Assembly (NCBI GenBank): GCA_028877195.1
Contig: JAPPIL010000216.1
Location: forward strand, 1 to 12,420
DNA length: 12,420 nt
Direction of reading: 5' to 3'
Source: Pseudomonadota bacterium
Lineage (GTDB): Bacteria; Bdellovibrionota_B; Oligoflexia; Oligoflexales; JAPPIL01
The position numbers and the translations under genes were made by a program. Within the stretch, counting starts at the first letter, position 1. The number at the start of each line of letters is the position of its first letter. Positions 1-7,160 of the stretch are shown piece after piece. The notes under the pieces are model-generated. The model saw nothing but the letters and a program-made list of their open reading frames with translations, ran no database searches and was not told the DNA's origin.

Positions 1-309
1 AATCACACAATGGAGTTAATCAAGCAACTGAACTAACTTTCGGGGGGAAGGTCAATGGCGGCACAAGACCCCAGCAAAAATGAAGGATTAGAGCACATTA
101 ACAAGGCTATCGATTACATCAGAAAGAAGGATTTGGTTTCTCTCAAGTCTGCCTACAGGCAGTTATTTCAAAAGATCGTTGTCAAGCCTCTAGGAACAGC
201 AAAGGTGAGTCTGAAATTTATCTTCAACAACATACCCACATCCCCTAACGGGGGTGTGGTCGCAAATTGCATATCGTCATACGCCTATCGGCGACCTGTT
301 AGCCCGTAA
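1..309 (+). pseudogene. C-terminal remnant of a probable serine (large resolvase-type) recombinase
   Basis: Reading frame 1 is open from the window edge except for one TAA at 34-36. From the ATG at 55 it gives 84 residues. The part from about residue 14 to 58 (EHINKAIDYIRKK, then LKSAYRQLFQKIVV, then KVSLKFIFNN) resembles the C-terminal tail of serine recombinases, where a coiled-coil segment leads into a final strand-rich stretch ending in KFxFN. The codons before the stop (ELIKQLN) would fit the same coiled coil, so the simplest reading is an old recombinase gene with an in-frame nonsense codon. The catalytic N-terminal domain lies outside the window or is lost. The last 25 residues look like non-conserved read-out into the terminator hairpin. 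The gene ends 40 bases from the 3' end of ssrA, a common integration site. A G-rich stretch before ATG 55 could act as a ribosome binding site, so a small expressed protein is possible. Family assignment rests on pattern memory only. Confidence 0.42.
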
Positions 310-345
310 AAATAAACGTGCCTCTGGGCACGTTTATTTTTACGG
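304..345. terminator. Perfect 19-bp bidirectional intrinsic terminator
   Basis: The arms 304-322 and 327-345 are exact reverse complements (19 bp) around the four-base loop TCTG. The GC-rich core next to the loop is flanked by an A-run on the left and a T-run on the right, so it has the terminator form on both strands. On the minus strand it lies 4 bases beyond the tmRNA 3' end and most likely ends the tmRNA transcript. On the plus strand it contains the TAA stop of the upstream recombinase remnant and would end that transcript as well. Confidence 0.88.
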
Positions 346-348
346 TAA

Positions 349-700
349 TGGAGGCGGTGGGAATTGAACCCACGTCCAAATAGCCACCAGCAGAGGCTCT
401 ACATGTTTAGAAACGTGTTTAAATCTCCTTCTTGCCGTTCCCACGTTCAGTCGTGACAAGACGTAGCCTGATTAATTTAACCTATCGACACTACAGACGG
501 AAATGCCAACAAGCTAGCTGGTAAACGACACCGAACTAAAAGAGACCAGCACCCTTAAAGACGGCGGCAGCCTATGGTTAGGCTGCTAGTGCAAAATTGT
601 TGCCAATTATGCAGCAGAACACCTTTTTATCGGGATGTGTTCCAAGCCCGAACATGCTCCTATACCAGTCAAGCGCACCTGTCGAAACCATTGCGCCCCC
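349..700 (-). ncRNA. ssrA: tmRNA (transfer-messenger RNA), one-piece, tag GNNFALAA
   Basis: This RNA rescues ribosomes stalled on broken mRNA and tags the nascent protein for proteolysis, working with SmpB. On the minus strand the 5' end reads GGGGGCGCAATGGTTTCGAC, the typical tmRNA start. The 3' end contains a T-arm (GTGGG, loop TTCAATT, CCCAC) followed by CGCCTCCA. The 5' GGGGGCG pairs with CGCCTCC over 7 bp with one G-U. CCA is not encoded: the bases after the discriminator A are TTA. The tag frame runs from 604 down to 578. UAAUU before GGC matches the usual UARUY context before the resume codon, giving GNNFALAA then TAA; a hairpin (GCAGCC/GGCTGC) follows at the stop, as in other tmRNAs. 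The roughly 352-nt length is normal. The 69-residue reading frame inside it is not a gene. Confidence 0.95.
578..604 (-). other. ssrA: tmRNA tag-peptide reading frame (GNNFALAA, stop TAA)
   Basis: Eight sense codons (GGC AAC AAT TTT GCA CTA GCA GCC) followed by TAA. The ALAA end is the degron read by ClpXP in many bacteria. The predicted resume codon is GGC (Gly) rather than the more common GCA (Ala). With the alanine delivered by charged tmRNA, the added tag would be A-GNNFALAA. It is shorter than the ten-codon E. coli tag. Glycine-first short tags are known from some other phyla, so this is unusual but credible. Confidence 0.85.
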
Positions 701-707
701 ATAGTCC

Positions 708-735
708 AATGTAATCACCGAAAGAACTATGTCAA
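708..735 (-). promoter_or_regulatory. Sigma-70 type promoter of tmRNA
   Basis: On the minus strand a perfect -35 TTGACA (735-730) is followed by a 16-base spacer and a -10 TACATT (713-708, 4 of 6 matches). The first tmRNA base, at 700, is about 7 bases beyond the -10, which is the expected transcription start distance. This gives the tmRNA its own constitutive promoter. Confidence 0.75.
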
Positions 736-813
736 CTGTGTTTGGTTTTTTATTGTTTTTGCCAAGCTGTCGTTGCCTAGCTAGCAATTAGACATCTGCG
801 GCAACCTTGCCTA

Positions 814-1635
814 CTACTCAAGATTGTAGATATCACCTTCAGTGATCAAAAGACTGAACGGCGTGTGGAAAGTGATTGACCTGCCATCATGCTCCACACC
901 TGCGGTTATAGTTATCGCATAACCAGTAGGTATCGCACGAGCTACGGAGCGTTTGCTCCAAGTGCCTTCATTGTCGCCTGCAGCATCATGTTGATAAACA
1001 CCCTCAACGACGAGTTGATTGGTAACATATACACGGTCAATGATCGCCCGCATGTTCCTTAGCAAGTTCTTGCCCGTGCCATCGAGAGGCGGCAGGAGCA
1101 ACGCCGTGCCGACATACTCATGGTCAGGTGCGAGCATCCCAACCATCTCATGCTCATAGATTGGCACTTCCCCACCATTATCAATACTAACCCAAAACCA
1201 GTCAGCGCTACTGTTCTTATGAGCAAGCCCTTCTGCTAATTCTCCAAAATCATTGATAAAAAGCACTTCCTTGCCATGATAATCATTATGTAATGCTTGT
1301 GCGAGTTCAGGTGAAGTTAGCGTCTGTTCTGTCGTTTGACGCGCAGTTTGGCGATCAGAAGAGGTGTCCCGCACGTTATTGCAAGCTATCGTGTTGCACA
1401 ACAACAGCAGACCAGTGGCAGCCACGGTCATCTTGCCGATAACATCGCGAGCTTGCTGCCCAAAAGTAGATTTAGCAACCCTGCTCATGCTGGTAAATGC
1501 ATTGGGAGCAGCAGCAGCTGGACGCACAAAACATAGCGTCAACACTAGAGCAAGCACCACTACCGCTGTCATTGGAGTTCTAACAATCATGATAGCGGTT
1601 GTGTATAGAGGCTTGTTGGTTTTTGTCAATATCAT
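814..1635 (-). CDS. Exported protein of unknown function, possible lipoprotein
   Basis: I do not recognise this 273-residue protein. A hydrophobic run at residues 22-38 followed by RPAAAAPN looks like a signal peptide with an Ala-rich cleavage site near 43. A second hydrophobic run at 70-85 ends in CNTIACNN, which is a poor lipobox (Thr at -3). The mature protein could therefore be periplasmic, anchored by the second segment, or a lipoprotein made from an internal start (Met69, ATG at 1431). Residues 86-110 are Ser/Thr/Gln-rich and look like a linker. The C-terminal 160 residues look like one globular domain with many Gly, Asp and aromatic residues. No strong ribosome binding site precedes 1635, 1590 or 1572, so the start is uncertain. 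It lies upstream of ssrA on the same strand and divergent from rho. Outer membrane or periplasmic function is inference. Confidence 0.7.
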   Translation of the reverse strand: MILTKTNKPLYTTAIMIVRTPMTAVVVLALVLTLCFVRPAAAAPNAFTSMSRVAKSTFGQQARDVIGKMTVAATGLLLLCNTIACNNVRDTSSDRQTARQTTEQTLTSPELAQALHNDYHGKEVLFINDFGELAEGLAHKNSSADWFWVSIDNGGEVPIYEHEMVGMLAPDHEYVGTALLLPPLDGTGKNLLRNMRAIIDRVYVTNQLVVEGVYQHDAAGDNEGTWSKRSVARAIPTGYAITITAGVEHDGRSITFHTPFSLLITEGDIYNLE

Positions 1636-1683
1636 TTTGAAAACTAAAAGAACTTGAGAGAGTCATGTCTTTAATGTAAACGG

Positions 1684-1712
1684 TTGACTTGTGTCTCACT
1701 TTCGTTGATTGT
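1684..1712 (+). promoter_or_regulatory. Possible rho promoter
   Basis: TTGACT (1684-1689) is a 5 of 6 match to the -35 box; 17 bases later GATTGT is only a 3 of 6 match to the -10 box. This would give a leader of about 100 nt before the rho ATG at 1818. Rho genes are commonly autoregulated through their leaders, so a long untranslated leader is not surprising. The weak -10 keeps confidence low. Confidence 0.35.
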
Positions 1713-1817
1713 GTACAGCGGACGCGGTTCACGCGATCACGAAAGATTTCTTCAGGACATCTATTATTAAAACTCTCGTGGAGAATTGGATTGGATAGGG
1801 AAAGGCAAGGCAACAGT

Positions 1818-3098
1818 ATGCCCACAGGCAGTGAGGACAAGCGGGTAAATCTCAAAGACCTCAAGCGCGAGCGTATCGCTGACCTCAACAAAATGGCTAA
1901 AGAGCTTGGCGTAGAGGGCGCTAATAGCATGCGCAAGCAGGAGCTAATCTTTTCCCTTTTACAAGCACAATCAGAGAAGGGTGGCTATATCTACGGCGAG
2001 GGGGTGTTAGAGACATTGCCTGATGGCTTTGGCTTTCTGCGTGCTCCCGACTACAACTACCTGCCTGGCCCTGATGACATCTACGTTTCACCATCGCAGA
2101 TCAGGCGCTTTAACCTGCGCACTGGCGATACCGTGTCGGGTCAAATTCGCCCACCGAAAGACAGCGAGCGCTATTTCGCCCTACTCAAGGTGGGAACAGT
2201 AAACGGCAAGTCGCCTGAACTTGATTTTGAAAAAATTATCTTTGACAATCTTACCCCGCTCTACCCATTAGAACGCTTTCAAATGGAAGTTGAAGGGCCA
2301 AGTAGCACGATGTCTACACGTATCTTGGACTTAATGATTCCGATCGGCAAGGGTCAACGCTCCCTAATCGTCGCACCGCCACGCACTGGTAAAACAATTC
2401 TTCTACAAAACATCGCTAACTCATTAGCTAAAAACCACCCAGAGTGTGTGCTGATCGTGCTGCTGATCGACGAGCGCCCAGAGGAAGTTACCGACATGGA
2501 ACGCTCGGTGCGCGGCGAGGTGGTCAGCTCAACCTTTGATGAGCCAGCACAGCGCCACGTTCAAGTTGCAGAGATGGTTATTGAAAAAGCCAAACGTTTA
2601 GTTGAATACAAGCATGATGTGGTAATTTTGCTCGACTCTATCACTCGTCTTGCTCGCGCCTATAACTCGGTCGTGCCACCATCAGGCAAGATTCTTTCAG
2701 GTGGTGTTGATTCCAATGCTTTGCACAAGCCCAAGCGTTTCTTCGGTGCGGCGCGCAACATCGAAGAGGGCGGCTCGCTGACGATTATCTCGACCGCTTT
2801 GATCGACACAGGTTCGCGCATGGATGAGGTTATCTTTGAGGAATTCAAAGGCACTGGCAACATGGAGGTGCACTTAGATCGGCGACTGGTTGAAAAGCGC
2901 ATCTACCCAACCATTGACATCAACAAGTCTGGCACCCGCAAAGAAGAGCTGTTGTTGCCAAAAGATATTCTTAATCGCATGTGGATACTGCGCAAGCTTC
3001 TGCAACCGCTCAACACCGTCGATGCGATGGTCTTCTTACTGGACAAAATGGAAAAAAGTAAGAACAATGCCGAATTTTTAGACATGATGAACAGCTAG
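1818..3098 (+). CDS. rho: Transcription termination factor Rho
   Basis: Hexameric RNA-dependent ATPase/helicase that ends transcription at Rho-dependent sites; cytoplasmic. At 426 residues it is close to the E. coli length of 419. Residues 9-50 form the N-terminal helical domain (NLKDLKRERI, MRKQELIF). Residues 57-130 are the RNA-binding cold-shock fold (GEGVLETLPDGFGFLR, IYVSPSQIRRFNLRTGD). The Walker A motif is APPRTGKT with Lys192, Walker B is in VVILLDSITRLARAYN, and VLLIDERPEEV, GGVDSNALHKPKRFFGAARN and EFKGTGNME (secondary RNA-binding loops) are all present. I chose ATG 1818 because Rho similarity begins there and AAGGCAAGG lies 7 bases upstream; the frame stays open back to 1689 but that 43-codon extension shows no Rho likeness. 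The wording (PPRTGKT, RAPDYNYLPGPDDIYVSP) resembles delta-proteobacterial Rho. It leads the rho-rpmE-prfA block. Confidence 0.98.
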   Translation: MPTGSEDKRVNLKDLKRERIADLNKMAKELGVEGANSMRKQELIFSLLQAQSEKGGYIYGEGVLETLPDGFGFLRAPDYNYLPGPDDIYVSPSQIRRFNLRTGDTVSGQIRPPKDSERYFALLKVGTVNGKSPELDFEKIIFDNLTPLYPLERFQMEVEGPSSTMSTRILDLMIPIGKGQRSLIVAPPRTGKTILLQNIANSLAKNHPECVLIVLLIDERPEEVTDMERSVRGEVVSSTFDEPAQRHVQVAEMVIEKAKRLVEYKHDVVILLDSITRLARAYNSVVPPSGKILSGGVDSNALHKPKRFFGAARNIEEGGSLTIISTALIDTGSRMDEVIFEEFKGTGNMEVHLDRRLVEKRIYPTIDINKSGTRKEELLLPKDILNRMWILRKLLQPLNTVDAMVFLLDKMEKSKNNAEFLDMMNS

Positions 3099-3133
3099 TC
3101 TTGTGCAAACACCGATGAAGGAGAGGCTCTTAC

Positions 3134-3352
3134 ATGCAGGCAGGTATCCATCCACAATTATATGATGTCATCGTTAAATGTGCGTGCGGTGCGCAGTTTC
3201 ATACCAAATCGACGCTGCCAGCGGTTACAGTGGAGATATGCAGCGCTTGCCACCCACTGTTTACAGGCAAACAAAAACTAGTAGACACTGCTGGGCGCAT
3301 TGAAAAGTTTGAACGCAAATACGGCAAGCAGCAGAAGCAAAAAGCGAAGTGA
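3134..3352 (+). CDS. rpmE: 50S ribosomal protein L31, zinc-binding (C+) type
   Basis: Small large-subunit ribosomal protein at the bridge with the 30S head. It has 72 residues, the usual length. Motifs seen are GIHPQLYDVIVKCACG, then CSACHPLFTGKQ, then GRIEKF. The four cysteines C16, C18, C36 and C39 form the zinc site, so this is the zinc-containing form, not the cysteine-free paralogue used under zinc starvation. GAAGGAG lies about 10 bases before the ATG. It sits 35 bases after rho and 3 bases before the prfA start, so it is cotranscribed and probably translationally coupled to prfA. Confidence 0.97.
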   Translation: MQAGIHPQLYDVIVKCACGAQFHTKSTLPAVTVEICSACHPLFTGKQKLVDTAGRIEKFERKYGKQQKQKAK

Positions 3353-3355
3353 TAG

Positions 3356-4405
3356 GTGTTTGCTCGGCTAGACGAAGTAGAGCATCGTTATGATGCGATA
3401 GAGCAGCAGCTGCAATCGCCTGCTCTTGATCGTGATACGGTGCGTGAGTTGGGCAAGGAACATGCCGCACTAGCGGAGATCGTCAAAGCTTACCGCCAAT
3501 ACAAGGCACTCCAAAAAGAACTCCGCGACAGCAAGGAAATCCTCAAGCATGAGGCCGATGATGAGCTTAAACTTCTTGCCAAAGAGGAGATAGAGCTTCT
3601 CCAAGCACGGGTAGCTAGCAGCGAGAAAGAACTGGCGATACTGCTGTTGCCCAAAGACCCCAACGACGAGAAAAACGTCCTGTTAGAAATTCGGGCTGGC
3701 ACGGGCGGTGAAGAGGCTTCACTGTTTGCTGCTGACCTCACTCGTATGTATCAGCGTTTTGCTGAACAGAAGCGCTGGCAGTGTGAACATTTGAGTGCCA
3801 CCTTATCAGCTAACGGTGGCTATAAAGAAATAATTTTGCTGATCAGTGGCAACAAGGTTTACAGTTTTTTGAAGTTTGAGCGCGGTGTGCATCGGGTGCA
3901 ACGCGTGCCGACAACTGAATCCCAAGGCCGCATCCACACCAGTGCTTGCACCGTTGCGGTAATGCCTGAAGCAGACGCTATCGACATCAAAGTGGATCAA
4001 AAGGATTTGGAAATCTCGGTATGTCGTGCTTCGGGAGCAGGTGGACAACATGTGAATACCACTGACTCGGCGGTGCGTATCGTGCATAAGCCGACGGGAA
4101 CAGTGGTTGAATGCCAAGATGAACGTTCACAACTCAAGAATAAAGAGCGAGCATTAAAGATCCTTTATGCTAAACTTTACGAACAAGCAGAAGAACAGCA
4201 GCAGCAATCGATTAGCGCTGACCGCAAGCTACAAGTTGGAAGCGGCGACCGCAGCGAGAAGATTCGCACCTATAATTTTCCGCAAGGACGGGTTAGCGAC
4301 CACCGTATCAATCTTACCCTCTATCGGTTAGCAGCAGTCATGGACGGCGACCTGCAAGAAATTATCACCGCCCTGCATGCCGACCATCGCAGTAAAATGC
4401 TGTGA
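3356..4405 (+). CDS. prfA: Peptide chain release factor 1 (RF1), GTG start
   Basis: Reads UAA and UAG stop codons and triggers release of the finished peptide. It has 349 residues. The N-terminal helical domain covers about residues 1-100. The core starts at LLLPKDPNDEKN and contains EIRAGTGGEEA. The stop-codon tripeptide motif is PTT at 185-187 within RVQRVPTTESQGRIHTSA, which matches the RF1 PxT rather than the RF2 SPF form. The catalytic GGQ is at 229-231 (GAGGQHVNTTDSAVRI). The C-terminal NFPQGRVSDHRI is also typical. The start is GTG at 3356, only 3 bases after the rpmE stop and without a clear ribosome binding site, which suggests translational coupling. The methyltransferase gene prmC, which often follows prfA and modifies the GGQ glutamine, is not here. 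Confidence 0.98.
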   Translation: MFARLDEVEHRYDAIEQQLQSPALDRDTVRELGKEHAALAEIVKAYRQYKALQKELRDSKEILKHEADDELKLLAKEEIELLQARVASSEKELAILLLPKDPNDEKNVLLEIRAGTGGEEASLFAADLTRMYQRFAEQKRWQCEHLSATLSANGGYKEIILLISGNKVYSFLKFERGVHRVQRVPTTESQGRIHTSACTVAVMPEADAIDIKVDQKDLEISVCRASGAGGQHVNTTDSAVRIVHKPTGTVVECQDERSQLKNKERALKILYAKLYEQAEEQQQQSISADRKLQVGSGDRSEKIRTYNFPQGRVSDHRINLTLYRLAAVMDGDLQEIITALHADHRSKML

Positions 4406-4450
4406 TGAGCTATACATTAGGGCTGAAATATAGGATAATTACCTGATAAT

Positions 4451-5173
4451 ATGGCTGATCGTTACACAAACGACGTGATCTGTATCACTTACTTTATCGG
4501 TAATGGACGCACACGTTCCCTGAAGCTCAAGCTCGTGCATTTGAAGTTGCTGTTGGCAGCTATGGCAGGGTTGTTGCTATGGTCATTGTTGGCGGTGTAT
4601 CTTGTCGCGGCAAGTGTCGTCGATGCTAATGAGATGAACGGTGTCCTGCGTGCGACGAAGGCAGCGTTGTTTTCCTATCAAACCCGCTACGATAAAGTGT
4701 TTGAGAACGCCTATCACACAGCCCAAGATGCGTCGCCTGCGATAGCGAACCCGACCTACAAGCGTTTGCTGACCCCACGCCTACAGAGCAACTATGATGG
4801 TTGGGAGTTAGAGCTTACCCAACCTCGTATCCTTGTCGTAGCGGGAGAGTTTACCTTGCAATTTAACCTCAAAAACAGCGGCAAGAAGGCTGCCCGTGGC
4901 ATTATTTGGGCATTAGCAAAGATAAACACCCATGCAGGCGAGGAGCTCAATCTACCGATGAACAGGGCGAGCGATAAGCAGCAGGAGAGTGTTTATCGGA
5001 TCAAGAAACAGAACCTCATCAGCTTGGTCTTTACCCCGCCGCCTGACAGTGCTGGGCGTATCGTCGCCTTACAGGTGCAACTGCGTGATCGGGCACGCCG
5101 CACGGCGAACTTCAACTTCACGCTCGACATTCCCTACCATGACAAACCGCTTACGGTTAGCCGTTCTGATTGA
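4451..5173 (+). CDS. Single-pass inner membrane protein of unknown function between prfA and cysS
   Basis: I do not recognise this 240-residue protein. Residues 1-30 are basic near the end (GRTRSLKLKLVHLK) and should be cytoplasmic. Residues 31-56 form one strong membrane helix (KLLLAAMAGLLLWSLLAVYL). Residues 57-100 are helical and possibly a short coiled coil (VDANEMNGVLRATKAALFS). Residues 115-235 alternate hydrophobic and polar residues as in a beta-sandwich (GWELELTQPRILVVAGEF, TLQFNLKNSGKKAARG, ISLVFTPPPDSAGRIVALQV, NFNFTLDIPY). The N-terminal layout recalls periplasmic M23 peptidases but no peptidase motif is present. A periplasmic domain of unknown role is the safest inference. No good ribosome binding site is seen before the ATG. 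Its stop overlaps a possible cysS TTG start, and it lies in the same operon. Confidence 0.85.
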   Translation: MADRYTNDVICITYFIGNGRTRSLKLKLVHLKLLLAAMAGLLLWSLLAVYLVAASVVDANEMNGVLRATKAALFSYQTRYDKVFENAYHTAQDASPAIANPTYKRLLTPRLQSNYDGWELELTQPRILVVAGEFTLQFNLKNSGKKAARGIIWALAKINTHAGEELNLPMNRASDKQQESVYRIKKQNLISLVFTPPPDSAGRIVALQVQLRDRARRTANFNFTLDIPYHDKPLTVSRSD

Positions 5174-5175
5174 GC

Positions 5176-6606
5176 ATGGAAGCGCGCCAAGTAAAGCTTT
5201 ACAACACCTTGACACGACGCAAGGAACTTCTGCAACCGTTGGAAGATGGTCATGTCAAGATATATGCCTGCGGTGTTACAGTTTATGACCACTGCCATGT
5301 CGGGCATGCGATGCAGGCATCGGTCTTTGATATTCTGACCAATTTTTTGCGCAAACTAGGTTATCGCGTTACTTACATTCGCAATTTTACCGATGTTGAT
5401 GACAAAATAATCGCCCGCGCAAAGGAAATGGGGATACCACCGAGTGAATTAGCTGCACAGATGATTGCTTCGGCTGCGGCTGATTTCAAGGCACTTGGCT
5501 TAACTCCCCCCGATGCTGAACCACGTGTCTCCCAATGTATTGCAGACATCATCGCGATGATTGCTGACCTGTGCGCTAAAGACTTTGCTTACCCAACGCC
5601 TGCGGGCAATGTTTACTTTCGGGTGCGTTCATTCTCGAACTATGGGCGTTTATCCAATCGCAACGTTGAACAACTGCAGCATAACGAGGTTGCCAGCGAC
5701 AAGCAGGATATACTTGACTTTGCGTTATGGAAGGTAGACACAACTGCCAGTGCCTCATGGCCTAGCCCGTGGGGGCATGGTCGTCCAGGCTGGCATATCG
5801 AGTGTAGTGCGATGGCGAAGAAACATCTCGGTGTAAGTTTTGACATTCATGGTGGCGGGCAGGACTTGATTTTCCCGCATCATGAGAATGAGATCGCCCA
5901 GTCTGTGTGTGCGAACAGCAGCCCTTACGCTACTATCTGGATGCACAATGGACTGATGACGGTTGAAGGACAGAAGATGTCCAAAAGTTTACACAACCAC
6001 ATAACGATCAAAGACTTTCTACAAAGCTGGTCGCCAGAGGTGTTGCGCTTGATAATTTTATCGCACCACTATCGTTCCAACATTGACTTCTCACAGAAAG
6101 TTTTCAAGCAAACCCACAAACGACTTTACTACTACTACCAAACACTAGCGATGCTACAAGCGCTTGCGAAAAACGCCACAACCCCTGCCACTAATATAAG
6201 CGATGATGATGTAAAGGGCATGCGGGAGAATTTTCTCGCCTGTATGTGCGATGATTTAAATACCCCGATGGCACTAGCCTTACTGCACGAGGCATGCAAA
6301 AGGGCAAATGACTTGCAGCGTGCAGGTAAGCAGACTTATTCGTATCTTGAGTTGATAACTTTTTTTGGCGAGAGTTTGGGGCTTTTGCAGGCTGAACCGA
6401 GTGCGCATATTGCCGAGCAAAAGCTAACTGTGTTGAACGATAGTGGCATCTCGGAAGCGGAGCTACAGTCGCTCATCGCCCAACGCAACCGCGCTCGCCA
6501 AACCAAGAACTACCAGCTTGCCGACCAAATCCGCAGCCAACTCCAAGACAGGGGTATCGAGTTGCGAGACCATACTGACCGCAGCGACTGGTCGGTAATT
6601 ATATAA
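5176..6606 (+). CDS. cysS: Cysteinyl-tRNA synthetase
   Basis: Class I aminoacyl-tRNA synthetase that charges tRNA-Cys with cysteine in the cytoplasm. From ATG 5176 it has 476 residues, slightly longer than E. coli CysRS (461). Near the N-terminus IYACGVTVYDHCHVGHA carries the HIGH-type signature (HVGH, 41-44) and zinc ligand C32. WHIECSAMA holds C210, and the run GGGQDLIFPHHENEIAQS holds the other likely zinc ligands H235 and E239. KMSKS is at 267-271. The C-terminal helical and anticodon region includes RNRARQTKNYQLADQIRSQL. The frame is also open from TTG 5170, which overlaps the stop of the preceding membrane-protein gene; I prefer ATG because family similarity begins just after it and no ribosome binding site favours TTG. 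Tight coupling to the preceding gene is likely either way. Confidence 0.97.
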   Translation: MEARQVKLYNTLTRRKELLQPLEDGHVKIYACGVTVYDHCHVGHAMQASVFDILTNFLRKLGYRVTYIRNFTDVDDKIIARAKEMGIPPSELAAQMIASAAADFKALGLTPPDAEPRVSQCIADIIAMIADLCAKDFAYPTPAGNVYFRVRSFSNYGRLSNRNVEQLQHNEVASDKQDILDFALWKVDTTASASWPSPWGHGRPGWHIECSAMAKKHLGVSFDIHGGGQDLIFPHHENEIAQSVCANSSPYATIWMHNGLMTVEGQKMSKSLHNHITIKDFLQSWSPEVLRLIILSHHYRSNIDFSQKVFKQTHKRLYYYYQTLAMLQALAKNATTPATNISDDDVKGMRENFLACMCDDLNTPMALALLHEACKRANDLQRAGKQTYSYLELITFFGESLGLLQAEPSAHIAEQKLTVLNDSGISEAELQSLIAQRNRARQTKNYQLADQIRSQLQDRGIELRDHTDRSDWSVII

Positions 6607-6703
6607 GCCAGCGCTATTTCCTAGTGGCTAAACCTTATTAAATTTCCCCAGTAGCCGATGCAGAAGCATGCTTGTCTGATAAGAATGTGCATGGGGAGGT
6701 GGT

Positions 6704-7087
6704 TTGCTATTTTCCGATAAGGATAAGCCTAAACGCGAGAGTAGTGGCAGTATCTTTAAAAAACTGCTGATACTGTTCAATCTCCTGATGATCGCTAATC
6801 TTTGGGTGGTCAAGCATGTAGATAGCATCAAAACCCGCGAGCCTGCACAAGCGGTAGCGGATCTTGGCGGTGATGAGCATGATTTTGTCAATCAACAAGA
6901 GCGGGCATTATCTGCTGCCCGTGCTAACGGCAACGCGGTCGGCATCATTGAAAGCGACCTTGACCATGCCTTGTTGAACTACGTGAATCAACACCCCCAT
7001 ATCTATAGGATAATGAGCACCTACTGGCACTTACTTTGGGTCGGTGGTTTGCTGCTGTTCTTTGTTTTGTATAGATCCTTTAGCTAA
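6704..7087 (+). CDS. Small two-pass membrane protein of unknown function, TTG start
   Basis: I do not recognise this 127-residue protein. It has a basic, Ser-rich N-terminus (residues 1-19), a first membrane helix at about 20-37 (KLLILFNLLMIANLWVV), a polar loop of about 70 residues that is rich in Ala, Asp, Glu, His and Asn, and a second membrane helix at about 108-123 (HLLWVGGLLLFFVLYR). With a basic N-terminus inside, the loop would be periplasmic and both ends cytoplasmic. The start is inferred to be TTG 6704: a strong GGGGAGGTGG lies directly upstream, and the only upstream in-frame ATG (6668) runs into a stop two codons later. It lies about 100 bases after cysS on the same strand and may be the last gene of that operon. 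Confidence 0.72.
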   Translation: MLFSDKDKPKRESSGSIFKKLLILFNLLMIANLWVVKHVDSIKTREPAQAVADLGGDEHDFVNQQERALSAARANGNAVGIIESDLDHALLNYVNQHPHIYRIMSTYWHLLWVGGLLLFFVLYRSFS

Positions 7088-7143
7088 TCAGAACCCTCTC
7101 CTTACCAATGGTGTGCTGCCGTCAATGGAGCTGCATGCCAAGT

Positions 7144-7160
7144 TGTTCCATTTTGGAACA
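7144..7160. promoter_or_regulatory. Distal 17-bp palindrome, putative activator site
   Basis: TGTTCCA-TTT-TGGAACA is a perfect 7-bp inverted repeat around three bases. Its centre is about 232 bases upstream of the predicted sigma-54 start. A near-identical site in reverse-complement form is found at 7288-7304. The layout fits upstream activating sequences for an AAA+ enhancer-binding protein. The protein is not encoded in this window. Confidence 0.6.

Noticed and set aside
349..377. A separate tRNA gene suggested by the T-arm at 352-377
   Set aside because: No anticodon arm or D-arm at tRNA spacing; the partner acceptor strand is at 694-700, so it belongs to the tmRNA.
578..787. 69-residue minus-strand reading frame ending in GNNFALAA
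   Set aside because: It is the tmRNA 5' domain and tag read as one frame; the tRNA-like ends, resume context and promoter explain this stretch as RNA.
1336..1657. Plus-strand frames of 66 and 97 residues antisense to the exported-protein gene
   Set aside because: Shadow frames with no family likeness; the minus-strand frame has a signal peptide and reasonable composition.
1580..1936. 118-residue minus-strand frame across the rho start
   Set aside because: It overlaps rho and the 273-residue exported-protein gene, is Ser/Arg/Leu-rich like an antisense shadow, and has no ribosome binding site.
3806..4117. 103-residue minus-strand frame inside prfA
   Set aside because: It is fully antisense to the conserved core of RF1 and has no recognisable content.
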